From assembly GCA_028697725.1 (NCBI GenBank), contig JAQVEG010000003.1, positions 53,741 through 117,740 of the forward strand: a stretch of 64,000 bases of DNA. Reading direction: 5' to 3'. The stretch's first letter is position 1, and every line of letters begins with the position of its first letter. The position numbers and the translations under genes are program-made. Source of the stretch: Anaerostipes sp. (GTDB lineage Bacteria; Bacillota; Clostridia; Lachnospirales; Lachnospiraceae). Positions 45,835 to 55,200 of the stretch are shown here, piece by piece. Below the pieces are notes generated by a model, which did no database searches, was not told where the DNA came from, and saw nothing but the letters and a program-made list of their open reading frames with translations.

Positions 45835-46881
45835 TTAGAAGTTCACAACAACTCTGAATTTGTCGCCTTCAATTGCTGATTCAAATGCTTCTTTTATATC
45901 TTCACAATCATACACTTTGCTCACAAAAGGTTTTGTATCAATCACACCTTCTGATACCATACGTGCTGCTCGGACAAAATCTCTGTCATTGGAGTTTGCA
46001 GTTCCTAGAATCTGTATGGATTTGCTATGTACCCAACCTGGATCAAATGGAACTGGTTTCTTTGGATGGATTGAGCTATAGAGAACAATTTTTCCTGCAT
46101 TTGCTACACACTGGAATGCATCCTCAACAACAGAAGCAATTGGTGTTGTATCGAAAATTACCTGTGCTTTGATACCCTTTGTTATTTCTAATACCCTTGT
46201 TGTCAAATCCTCTTTTGCTGGATTGATTATGTGTTTTGCACCTAATGATTTTGCAATTTCCAAACGTTTTTCATTTACATCAGATACAATCACTTCTGCT
46301 CCTTGTTTGCTTGCAATGGCAACATGTAATAGTCCCATTATTCCACATCCAATGACAAGAACTGTATCACCTAACTGAATATCTGCAGTTTCAACACTAT
46401 GTACAACGCAAGAAACGGGTTCGATAATTGAAGCTTCCTCAGGTGTTACATTTTCATATTTAAACATACAATCTGGTGAGACTAGCATATATTCACTGAG
46501 ACCTCCCATACCCTTATGAGGCATACCTTCTAATTGGGCACTGTGGTTGAAATGGTCACAACTTTGTGAGTTTCCTGTTTTACAATGAAAACAATTTCTG
46601 CATTGAAGCGTGGCTCCTACCACAACCTTATCTCCTACTGACCATTCATTTGTATTTACCCCATCCCCAAGGTCTACAATATGTGCTGCAATTTCATGTC
46701 CTCCGATAAATGGAAATTCCACTTCATTGACACCAGTATATACACGTTGTTCCCATGTACAAATTGCACATGCATCTATTTTTACCAATGCTTTATTTCC
46801 TTTTGCGACTGGTCTGTCACATTCCTCTAATCCAATTTCTTTTATATCTGTAAACACAGCTGTTCTCATTTTCTCACTCAT
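45835..46881 (-). CDS. Zinc-dependent medium-chain dehydrogenase (hexitol-phosphate dehydrogenase-like)
   Basis: A 348-residue alcohol dehydrogenase. Catalytic zinc ligands are Cys in ACAICTWEQ and His-Glu in GGHEIAAH; structural zinc comes from CRNCFHCKTGNSQSC. The cofactor site is VIGCGIMGLLHVAIASKQGAEVIVSD, whose Asp favours NAD. In a PTS operon with a kinase and aldolase it most likely oxidises an imported polyol phosphate to a ketose phosphate, as GatD does for galactitol-1-phosphate. Substrate not proven. Confidence 0.85.
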   Translation of the reverse strand: MSEKMRTAVFTDIKEIGLEECDRPVAKGNKALVKIDACAICTWEQRVYTGVNEVEFPFIGGHEIAAHIVDLGDGVNTNEWSVGDKVVVGATLQCRNCFHCKTGNSQSCDHFNHSAQLEGMPHKGMGGLSEYMLVSPDCMFKYENVTPEEASIIEPVSCVVHSVETADIQLGDTVLVIGCGIMGLLHVAIASKQGAEVIVSDVNEKRLEIAKSLGAKHIINPAKEDLTTRVLEITKGIKAQVIFDTTPIASVVEDAFQCVANAGKIVLYSSIHPKKPVPFDPGWVHSKSIQILGTANSNDRDFVRAARMVSEGVIDTKPFVSKVYDCEDIKEAFESAIEGDKFRVVVNF

Positions 46882-46899
46882 GCTGTTATATCTCCTTTC

Positions 46900-47727
46900 T
46901 TATCCTAAGATACCTGTTGCGCCTAACACCAATCCAAGGACTACTAGGATTAGCATAACGGTTGTAGATTTCATTTGCTTGTTCTTTAATAAATATAAAG
47001 TTAATAATGTGATTCCAAGAGGTACTCCTCCTTTTAACAATTTATCTAAAATATCTGCCTGTAATGCCAGTTTCGATGCTCCAACTTTAATGGTCATATT
47101 GGATGTGGCTGAAACATAATTTGCCGTCAAGGATCCAAGAACCGTAGCTCCCATAATGGATGCCGCCTGAATTAACTGTTTCATTTTTCCTCCGCCTAAG
47201 ATTGCCTCCACACCAGATTTTCCAGTAGAATATCCTTTCATATACATGAAGTATGCAAGAGGGAACATAACCGCAAACATAATTGCTGCAAATACTAGAG
47301 CACCCATCATATTTCCAGCAGATGCAATACTAATACCAACGGCTAATGCAATAGGCTGTAAGGTTCCCTGCCATAAAGTATCACCAATCCCTGCCATAGG
47401 TCCCATAAGTCCTGTCTTAATACTGTTAATTGCCTCGTCATTAATGTCTGCACCGTTGGCTCTTTCTTCTTCCATAGCTAAAACCATACCATTGATAATT
47501 CCACCAAAATGAGGTTCGGTATTATAAAAGGACATATGCCTTTTCATAAACTTCTTTTGCTCTTCTAGATTATCTGGATATAACTTTGCTGGAATATGAG
47601 ACATAGACTGAAGCATACCACTTGCCTGTAAGCGCTCATAGTTATAGTTGGAATGAGAGAAGAAAGTCCATTTCCAGAAAGCTTTTAATACATCTTTTTT
47701 ACTTAATTTCACTTTATTTTCTACCAT
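46900..47727 (-). CDS. Mannose-family PTS component IID
   Basis: A 275-residue membrane subunit. It begins KKDVLKAFWKWTFFSHSNYNYERLQASGM, shows GLMGPMAGIGDTLWQGTLQPI and ends in membrane segments (LTLYLLKNKQMKSTTVMLILVVLGLVLGATGILG). The start at 47727 has AAGGGAG upstream; an upstream frame extension of sixteen residues lies within the IIC stop region. Works with IIC to move sugar. Confidence 0.92.
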   Translation of the reverse strand: MVENKVKLSKKDVLKAFWKWTFFSHSNYNYERLQASGMLQSMSHIPAKLYPDNLEEQKKFMKRHMSFYNTEPHFGGIINGMVLAMEEERANGADINDEAINSIKTGLMGPMAGIGDTLWQGTLQPIALAVGISIASAGNMMGALVFAAIMFAVMFPLAYFMYMKGYSTGKSGVEAILGGGKMKQLIQAASIMGATVLGSLTANYVSATSNMTIKVGASKLALQADILDKLLKGGVPLGITLLTLYLLKNKQMKSTTVMLILVVLGLVLGATGILG

Positions 47728-47743
47728 GATTAAACTCCCTTTC

Positions 47744-48547
47744 TTAGATAAAATCCTCATCATAATCATCATCAACAGCTACAGCCACTTGTTTTCCCTC
47801 AGTCTTAGCAATAATATCTGTATAAATATAAGCTACAATACCAGCAATAATTGCGATTGGCATTGTTTCCAACCCTAGGTAAACAGCGACAATAAATCCA
47901 AGAATATACCACATTAAAATACCTGGCTTACTGATTGCACGAAGATTCATGGCAATACCAATCGCCGGCAGGATTCCACCAATCACTTGTAATGTTTCCA
48001 ATGGTCTTCCTTCTAACATATGAATCAAATTAGTTACAACCCCAGATCCAAAATAACATCCAAGTGCAACAGGAATTCCTCCAAGTAACACAGCTACCAC
48101 TTGAGGTGGCACAATATGAAGGAATACTGCTTTCTTCATATTCCCTTCTTCTGCCGCCTGATCAATCATATGTACAAAAGCCACATCGATTGTCATATGC
48201 AAAACCCAGATAATTGTTCCTAGTAATCCAATGGGAACGGCCATGGCAATTGCTGCTTTGGGTTCTACTCCTGCTGCCATTGCTAACGCTGTACCTAAAG
48301 TACCTGCAAGTCCTGGGTCTGTTGGAGGTGCTCCACCTGCAGAAATATATGCAATAAATGGTAACTGAATTGCTGCACCAATAATTGCTCCTTGTACTGG
48401 GTTCCCTAAAATAATTCCCACAAGTAAACCGGATACCAATGGTTTTTGAAGGAGTGTACTTCCAAGAAGTGAACACCAAGGTGTTCCGTTGATTCCTAAA
48501 TAATATAAAATTCCGATTAATATTGCTTGTATAACTGAAATATGCAT
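47744..48547 (-). CDS. Mannose-family PTS component IIC
   Basis: A 267-residue transmembrane sugar channel of the sorbose/mannose family with about seven hydrophobic segments and the signature SAGGAPPTDPGLAGTLGTALAMAAG (residues ~70-95). Its acidic tail (VAVDDDYDEDFI) overlaps no other gene; 16 bp to IID. Confidence 0.92.
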   Translation of the reverse strand: MHISVIQAILIGILYYLGINGTPWCSLLGSTLLQKPLVSGLLVGIILGNPVQGAIIGAAIQLPFIAYISAGGAPPTDPGLAGTLGTALAMAAGVEPKAAIAMAVPIGLLGTIIWVLHMTIDVAFVHMIDQAAEEGNMKKAVFLHIVPPQVVAVLLGGIPVALGCYFGSGVVTNLIHMLEGRPLETLQVIGGILPAIGIAMNLRAISKPGILMWYILGFIVAVYLGLETMPIAIIAGIVAYIYTDIIAKTEGKQVAVAVDDDYDEDFI

Positions 48548-48569
48548 CTTTTATTCCTTTCTACATTTC

Positions 48570-49049
48570 TTATAATAGTTTTTCTACATCCACTGCTTCA
48601 TTTTCAGCAATAATTTGTATCTCTAATTTGCTTCCTGAGTCAATAATTTGCTTCAACATTCTCTTTTCTTCTTGGGATGCCGAAATATTTTTATAAAATT
48701 TCTCTCGTCCTTCTGCGGCTCCCATACCACCAATATTAACTTTGTCAAACTTCACTCCGCTTTCAATCATTTTCACAATAGTAGCCGGATATTTTACAAG
48801 AATAATCACTCTATCATTTTCAGGAAATCCTTTTCCTAACAAACGCTCTGCTGCCTTTTTTGCTGTAAATACACCAAGTCCTACATTCTTAGGAACTGCA
48901 TTCTTCAATACGGTCTTTAAAAATGGGTCTTCTGCTGATTTATCGTCTACTACCATAATCTTAGTTGCACTCGTATAGTTTAGCCACGACGTCATTACCT
49001 GCCCATGAATTAAACGATCATCAATTCTTGTTAATACAATATTTTTCAT
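48570..49049 (-). CDS. Mannose-family PTS component IIB
   Basis: A 159-residue cytoplasmic phosphotransfer subunit. Phosphorylated His15 lies in RIDDRLIHGQVMTSW, the family signature. It receives phosphate from IIA and gives it to the sugar during transport. 22 bp from IIC. Confidence 0.95.
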   Translation of the reverse strand: MKNIVLTRIDDRLIHGQVMTSWLNYTSATKIMVVDDKSAEDPFLKTVLKNAVPKNVGLGVFTAKKAAERLLGKGFPENDRVIILVKYPATIVKMIESGVKFDKVNIGGMGAAEGREKFYKNISASQEEKRMLKQIIDSGSKLEIQIIAENEAVDVEKLL

Positions 49050-49060
49050 TTTCCATCTCC

Positions 49061-49501
49061 TTAAAAATCATCTTCACTGCTTGCTGCTGCTTCTTTTTTC
49101 ATTTCCTGATATTTTTCATGTACCAGTACTTGTCCTTCCTCTCCTGCCTTAGAACAGGCCTCACACAATTCTTCGATTGTGCTGTCATCCCTTGTCATCA
49201 CCGCCTGAATTACCATAGGCATATTCACGCCTGCAATTGCTTTTACTTCTGACTTTCGATTCATCAGTTCCATCACTGCATTACATGGACTTCCTCCTAA
49301 AATGTCCACAAAGGTCATCACACCATCACCGTCATCAAGTTCTTCATAAGCTGTGGCAACTTTTTCTTTGAATCCATCAATTCCATCTCCATGATACAGA
49401 CCAATGGTCTTTACCTTTTCTTGTTTCCCTGCTAACAACTCCACCGCACTTAGCAATCCTTCTGCCAAGCCTCCATGTGTTGCTATTAAAATTCCAATCA
49501 T
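49061..49501 (-). CDS. Mannose-family PTS component IIA
   Basis: A 146-residue cytoplasmic subunit with the phospho-acceptor His9 in LIATHGGLAEGLL and the DILGGSPCNAVMEL segment. First gene of an operon IIA-IIB-IIC-IID-dehydrogenase-kinase-aldolase. GAGGAGG precedes the ATG. The gap upstream (49502-49806) holds palindromes likely to bind a regulator. Confidence 0.95.
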   Translation of the reverse strand: MIGILIATHGGLAEGLLSAVELLAGKQEKVKTIGLYHGDGIDGFKEKVATAYEELDDGDGVMTFVDILGGSPCNAVMELMNRKSEVKAIAGVNMPMVIQAVMTRDDSTIEELCEACSKAGEEGQVLVHEKYQEMKKEAAASSEDDF

Positions 49502-49572
49502 TTTGTTATCCTCCTCAGTTCCTTCATTTTGTAGTTGCTGTTGTTTATGGTTTTATTCTAACAGCTGAAATC

Positions 49573-49719
49573 TGAAAAGGTTTTCAATGTAAATCCCCTG
49601 AAAATTCTTCCAAAAACAAAATCCTGATATATTCGTCACTTTTAGATACTGACTTGCTTGAAAATTACATATTTTCATTTCCAAACAACAAAAATCATAT
49701 GTTTTTGAAAATATTTTCA
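49573..49719 (-). promoter_or_regulatory. Palindromic operator sites upstream of the PTS operon
   Basis: Three related inverted repeats built on TGAAAA/TTTTCA lie in the 305-bp gap: TGAAAA-N2-TTTTCA at 49573-49586, TGAAAAT-N5-ATTTTCA at 49659-49677 and a perfect 14-bp TGAAAATATTTTCA at 49706-49719. They may bind the RpiR protein encoded just upstream or, given resemblance to cre sites, a CcpA-type regulator. No convincing -35/-10 pair was found; nothing else is seen in this gap apart from the rpiR terminator. Confidence 0.6.
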
Positions 49720-49733
49720 GAAAATAAAAACAC

Positions 49734-49783
49734 AAAAAAAGAGCTTAGTATTTTCATTCTCATGAAAATACCAAACTCTTTTT
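49734..49783 (-). terminator. Terminator after the RpiR regulator gene
   Basis: AAGAG...GTATTTTCAT pairs with ATGAAAATAC...CTCTT around a short loop (49739-49780) with two small mismatches. The minus strand ends in seven T; the other strand also ends in T, so it may work both ways. Confidence 0.75.
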
Positions 49784-49806
49784 AACATTCGTTTTTTTAT
49801 TTAATT

Positions 49807-50544
49807 TTATAACATAAGATAATCAATTAATGTCCTCGATATAATATGAAGTGGCAGTCTCGATGCAATATTAAATTCTTCAATAATATTATTATTTTTA
49901 GGACCTCCAAGAATCGTCAAATCAGAATACTGTTCCAACGATGTACCCGAAATACAACAGCAAGTAACAACCTTTCCACCATTCTCCTTTGCAAACTTCG
50001 CTGCCATTTCAAGATCTGGTGTACTGTTTTTGACTGTAAAAATAATAACCAAATCATCTTCTTTAAACAGTCGATGGGATATCTGCAAAATCTGTGAATC
50101 TGAAAGAACATATGCATTATATCCAAGCATCTGAAGTTGAAACTCAAAATCATCAGCAATTAATTTTGTTGTCCCTCTTGCTACAATATATATTTTCTCT
50201 GAAAACTTAATATATCGAATCACTCGCAAAATAGTATCTACATCCAGCGCCTCAATGGTTTTTCGGCATTCGGATATGGAACGATTAAAAATCTCGTTCA
50301 CCACTTTTTCATCTGCAACATAATTCATCTTTGCCGAAATGCGATACTTTAGTTCCGCAATTCCATGAAATCCAGCTTTTCGAATTGTCCTGGAAACCGT
50401 TGCCGGTGAAGTAAAACTTGCATCTGCAATCTGGTTAATTGAATAATTTGGTATCTCTTCTTCATTCTCATTGAGCCAGTCGATAACTTCTTGTTCCGAT
50501 GATGTTATATTTGATTTTACTTCGTCTGTGATTTCAATCAGCAT
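49807..50544 (-). CDS. RpiR/MurR-family sugar-phosphate-responsive regulator
   Basis: A 245-residue regulator with an N-terminal helix-turn-helix (NYSINQIADASFTSPATVSRTIRKAGFHGIAELKYRI, ~residues 32-70) and a C-terminal SIS domain (~105-235: YIVARGTTKLIADDFEFQLQMLG, VIIFTVKNSTPDLEMAAKFA) that binds a phosphosugar. It lies 305 bp upstream of the PTS operon on the same strand and 18 bp after gpmI. Likely controls the PTS operon through the palindromes at 49573-49719. Confidence 0.88.
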   Translation of the reverse strand: MLIEITDEVKSNITSSEQEVIDWLNENEEEIPNYSINQIADASFTSPATVSRTIRKAGFHGIAELKYRISAKMNYVADEKVVNEIFNRSISECRKTIEALDVDTILRVIRYIKFSEKIYIVARGTTKLIADDFEFQLQMLGYNAYVLSDSQILQISHRLFKEDDLVIIFTVKNSTPDLEMAAKFAKENGGKVVTCCCISGTSLEQYSDLTILGGPKNNNIIEEFNIASRLPLHIISRTLIDYLML

Positions 50545-50562
50545 GAATCCTACCTTTATATT

Positions 50563-52101
50563 CTATTGAAGTAATGACTTTCCTGTCATCTCTTCTGGCT
50601 GATCCATTCCCATCATATCAATTAATGTTGGAATAATGTCAGCTAAGCATCCACCTTCTCTTAGTTTCGCATCTTCTTTGTAGTTTACTAAGATAAATGG
50701 TACTGGATTTGTTGTATGTGCTGTAAATGGTGCTCCAGTTGTATAATCTACTAACTGTTCTGCATTTCCATGGTCAGCACAGATAAACATCTGTCCGTCT
50801 ACCTTCTTAATTGCTTCTACAGCACGTCCAACACAACCGTCTACGGTTTCAACTGCTTTTACTGCTGCTGCATCAATTCCTGTATGTCCTACCATGTCAG
50901 GATTTGCAAAGTTTACAACAATCACATCATACTTATCAGATTCAATTGCATCTACTAACTTACTTCCAACCTCTAATGCACTCATCTCTGGCTGAAGATC
51001 ATATGTTGCAACAGAAGGTGATTTAACAAGGATTCTTTCTTCCCCTTCATTTGGTTCTTCCACTCCACCGTTAAAGAAGAATGTTACGTGAGCATATTTT
51101 TCTGTTTCTGCTAAACGTAATTGTTTCATTCCTTTATTTGCAAGGTATTCTCCAAATGTATTTGTTAATTTTACTTTATGGAATGCAACTAATTTATTTG
51201 GAATTGTCACATCATATTCTGTAAAACAAACATAAGTTGTCTTAAAGTATCCCTTTGGACGTTCAAAACTGTCAAACTTATCATCACATAATGAACGTGT
51301 CAACTCTCTTGCTCTATCTGGTCTAAAGTTAAAGAATACAACAGAATCATCTTCTTTAATTGTAGCTGTAGGCGTTCCGTCTTTTGTAATAACAGTTGGT
51401 AATACAAACTCGTCATTTACTTCTTCTTTGTAAGAATCAGCAATGGCTTCTACTGCACTTGTTTTTTGGACACCTTCTCCTGCTACAAGAGCTTTGTATG
51501 CCTTTTCCACACGATCCCAGCGATTATCACGATCCATTGCATAGTAACGTCCAGAGACAGTTGCTACTTCTCCAACACCGATTTCTTTCATCTTTGCTTC
51601 TAGTTCTTCTACAAATCCTTTTCCAGAAGTAGGAGCTGTATCTCTTCCATCTAAGAAAGCATGTACATATACTTTTTCAATGTTATTTCTCTTTGCAAGT
51701 TCTAACAATCCATAAATATGTGTATTGTGGCTATGAACCCCACCATCAGAAACAAGTCCTAACAAATGTAATGCACCACCATTTTCCTTGCAGTTTTCCA
51801 CTGCTTTTAATAATGCTTCATTCTCAAAGAAATCTCCATCGTTAATCTCTTTTGTAATTCTTGTTAGTTCCTGGTACACGATTCTTCCTGCACCCATATT
51901 CATATGACCTACTTCAGAGTTACCCATCTGTCCCTCTGGAAGTCCTACTGCCATTCCTGAAGCCTCTCCTTTTACAAAAGGATAGTCTTTCATTAATCCA
52001 TCCATCACTGGAGTATTCGCCTCTGCAACAGCGTTTCCTTCAGTCTTATCATTTAATCCATATCCATCTAAAATCATTAATACGGTTGGTTTTTTACTCA
52101 T
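50563..52101 (-). CDS. gpmI: 2,3-bisphosphoglycerate-independent phosphoglycerate mutase
   Basis: Interconverts 3- and 2-phosphoglycerate in glycolysis with a metal-bound phosphoserine. The 512-residue product shows LMILDGYGLN (metal Asp), GQMGNSEVGHMNMGAGR with the catalytic serine (~residue 62), FLDGRDTAPTSG, VSGRYYAMDRD, ADHGNAEQL and AHTTNPVPF. Length typical. Its own promoter lies at 52141-52169. Confidence 0.97.
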   Translation of the reverse strand: MSKKPTVLMILDGYGLNDKTEGNAVAEANTPVMDGLMKDYPFVKGEASGMAVGLPEGQMGNSEVGHMNMGAGRIVYQELTRITKEINDGDFFENEALLKAVENCKENGGALHLLGLVSDGGVHSHNTHIYGLLELAKRNNIEKVYVHAFLDGRDTAPTSGKGFVEELEAKMKEIGVGEVATVSGRYYAMDRDNRWDRVEKAYKALVAGEGVQKTSAVEAIADSYKEEVNDEFVLPTVITKDGTPTATIKEDDSVVFFNFRPDRARELTRSLCDDKFDSFERPKGYFKTTYVCFTEYDVTIPNKLVAFHKVKLTNTFGEYLANKGMKQLRLAETEKYAHVTFFFNGGVEEPNEGEERILVKSPSVATYDLQPEMSALEVGSKLVDAIESDKYDVIVVNFANPDMVGHTGIDAAAVKAVETVDGCVGRAVEAIKKVDGQMFICADHGNAEQLVDYTTGAPFTAHTTNPVPFILVNYKEDAKLREGGCLADIIPTLIDMMGMDQPEEMTGKSLLQ

Positions 52102-52140
52102 ATTAGTTCTCCTTTTTCATCATAATGCCTGCCACCTTTC

Positions 52141-52169
52141 ATTATAATATATCTGCCTACCAATATCAA
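52141..52169 (-). promoter_or_regulatory. Promoter of gpmI
   Basis: Minus-strand -35 TTGATA (52164-52169), 17-bp spacer, -10 TATAAT (52141-52146), directly after the terminator of the upstream gene. Confidence 0.82.
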
Positions 52170-52171
52170 AT

Positions 52172-52219
52172 AAAAAATAGCCACGTTATAAACCCACGTT
52201 ATAAACATGGCTATTTTTT
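52172..52219 (-). terminator. Terminator after the large secreted protein gene
   Basis: AAAAAATAGCCA and TGGCTATTTTTT (52172-52183, 52208-52219) form a 12-bp stem. The 24-base loop contains a tandem direct repeat of CACGTTATAAAC-like sequence. The minus strand ends in six T. Confidence 0.85.
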
Positions 52220-52237
52220 GGATAAAACTATCCTGAT

Positions 52238-52278
52238 TCGAGGTCACAATGCCTCATTTACGAGATCGTAATGTCTCA
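52238..52278. repeat. Two tandem ~22-bp mini-hairpin units
   Basis: Between the large secreted protein gene and its terminator, two similar units CGAGGTCACAATGCCTCA and CGAGATCGTAATGTCTCA follow each other. Each has short complementary ends (GAGG/CCTC, GAGA/TCTC), with compensatory changes between units. Confidence 0.5.
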
Positions 52279-52285
52279 CTATAAT

Positions 52286-55200
52286 CTATTTTACAGTAAT
52301 GGTACAAACTACTTTTTTACTACCACTATAAGCTGTAATCTTTACTTTACCCTTTTTCTTCTTTGCAGTAATCTTACCTTTGCTGCTTACTGTTGCAATC
52401 TTCTTGTTTGAAGTTTTGTATTTTACCTTTCCAAGTAAATATACTTTTGGCTTTAAGGTATAAGATTTCTTACGTTTGATTGTTTTTTTGGTTGGTACAT
52501 TTCGAATGGATGATGTTACCGTAACATTTACTGTCTTTTTTAATCCACTAGCAAGCGTAATGGTAATGGTAGCTTTTCCATTTCCTTTTGCATATACCTT
52601 ACCACTTCCATTTACCGTTGCAATCTTTGTATTACTTGAAGTAAATGACTTAACAGAATCTCCGTTTGCAAGTCCTGATACCTTAATTGCATCGTTGGTT
52701 CTTGCATAGTATAAACTAATGCTCGTCTTGTTTAAACTAATGGTTGGATTTAACTTTGCTCCAAAGATGGATGTTTCCACCTTTCCACATCGTTCGCACG
52801 TATGCTTCCTTAATTCAGGTGCAAATACGGTTGTTTCGCTAACTGTAGTCCATTCTCCATAGTTGTGACCTAACGCTTTTAGCACTTCAATCTTTGTTTC
52901 TTTACAATCCTTGCAAGTAAAAGTCTTTTCTCCTAATGTATCGCATGTTGGATTCTTTGTTACAACGCCTTCATCATAGTTATGTGAATCTGACTTAGGA
53001 ATTACTTCTGTCTTTGTTGTGTGGCAAACACTACAAGTAAATGTCTTGATACCAGTTTCTGTACAAGTGGCTTTCTTCGTTACTGTTCCTTCATCCCACT
53101 TATGGCTTTCTGTTTTAGGAATCGTTTCCGTATAAGTATCCTTACACTTCTTACAAGTATATGTTTTGACTCCTGCTTCTTTACATGTTGCAGGTGTTGT
53201 AACTTTTGATTCATAATCATGGCCAGTTGCATTGATCTTCTCTCCTGCTTTGATTACTTGTTTACAATCCTTACAATAGGTATCTCCTGTATAACCATCT
53301 TCACTACATGTTACATCTTTCTTATTTTGAATTTCTGTGTTTTGATGTCCAGTGGCTGCAATCACTTCCTCATAGGTTGCGTCACATCCATCTTCTGTAC
53401 AGGTAAATAGCTTGATTCCTGTTTCAATGCAAGTTGGTTCTTTCGTAATCTTTCCACTATCCCATGTATGTTGTTTCATTGGAATGACTTCTGTTTTTGT
53501 TTTTTTACAGTTACTACAAGTAAATGTCTTTTCTCCATCTGATTCATAGGTTGCTTCTTTTGTTACAACCCCATCATCCCATGCATGACCTAATGCTGCA
53601 ATCACAGAACCTTTTTGAAGAACCGTATTACAATCAGTGCAAGTTAAATCTCCTGTATATCCCTCTTCTTCGCAAGTCGCATTTTTTTGATGTAACAATT
53701 CTTCATGGATATGTCCTGTTGCTGGAATTGTTGTATATTTTTCATTATCACAATTTTTACATTTTTCTATTTTACATCCATCTTCCGTACATGTTGGTGC
53801 TTCATCTAATGTGACTTCATATTCGTGATCTAATTTAGGAGCATCATCATCTGTTTCCCAATAGGAATCTCCACAAACATTACAAGTAAAAACCTTTCGT
53901 CCTCTTCTTGTACAAGTGGCTGGTTCTTTTGTTTCTACATATTTATGTGCAACTTTACTTAATATTTTTGTATCAGAATCTCCACACTTTGTACAAGTAT
54001 AAGTGGCTGTTCCTGTAGATGTACAGGTTGGTTGTTTTGTAATTGTTTCTACATAATCGTGGTTCGTTGCTTTGATCACCGTTCCACTCTTAATTTTTGT
54101 ATTACAATCTGTACAGTAAATATCTCCCGTATATCCATCTTTACTGCACGTTGCTTCTTTTGCATTGCGAATTTCAGTATGTTGATGACCAGTTTTTGGA
54201 ATTACTTCTGTTTTTAAATCGTCACATCGAGTACACTTTGTCTTAATGTAACCATCTTCGGTACATGTAGCTTCTTTTGTTGTTACCTCTCCATTATAAT
54301 CATGACCTAGAGCAGCTTTTGTTTCTTTTGTTATTTTTGCATGACAAGAAGGATAGACTTCATCTCCACGTTGACAAGTATATGTTGTAATTTCAGGCAA
54401 TGTACACGTAGCTTCTTGTGTTACTTCACCAGAATCTAAATTATGACCTAATGCTGGAATTACTTCTTTTTTTATATATTTGCAATTTTTACATTGAAAA
54501 GCATCATATCCATCATTTGTACATGTAGGATAGGCACCCCCCGTAGCTTTTTCAGAAAAATCATGATTTCCATTACAAGATGAATGTTCTTTAAAGTAAT
54601 CATCCTCTGAAATATTCGTATATGTTTCTTCAATTGTTTTATCATTAGAAATATAATTTTCTAATTTATGTGTAATAGAACCATCTAAAAATTCTTTTGT
54701 TGGTGTTCCTGATTTTAAAGAAGACGCATCACCTGATGGATCAATATAATAATATGTTCCATCAATTTGAACTAGATTCCATGCATGACCATTTTTAGCC
54801 ATCGTACCGTCATCATAGAGTGCATGAAGTCCAACTAAATTTGCCATATAATAAAAAGTTTCTGCGTATCCGTCACAAACTCCCCATCCATCTAAGACAG
54901 GCCCTGTCATATCATGTGGATTTTTTGTTTTTGGTGTATCAGAACTTCCAATATAATATCCATCATATTTTACATTATTTCCAATCCAAACCATAATGGC
55001 TTTACATTTCTCATAATCTAAATTATCTGCTATATTTAATTTGATTACAATATTTTTAATTTTTTGAACTGATTCATTATATCGACTTAATTTTAAGTGT
55101 CCAGCGTTTGAATAATATAAAACTCCACTATATGCTTGATCTTCATAAACAATTTGACCACCAGAAGATGATTGTAATAAACCTCTGGTTCCACAATAAG

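Noticed and set aside
46610..47119. 169-codon plus-strand frame across the dehydrogenase and IID genes
   Set aside because: Antisense to two genes with full motifs, no ribosome site; shadow frame.
49502..49733. Sigma-54 promoter for the mannose-family PTS operon
   Set aside because: Many such operons use LevR and sigma-54, but no TGGCAC-N5-TTGCA-like element is present, and the regulator nearby is RpiR-type.
53524..53814. Repetitive DNA that might be a CRISPR or satellite array
   Set aside because: The periodicity (about 115-125 bp) follows the protein repeats of the secreted protein; units vary at codon third positions and there are no spacers.
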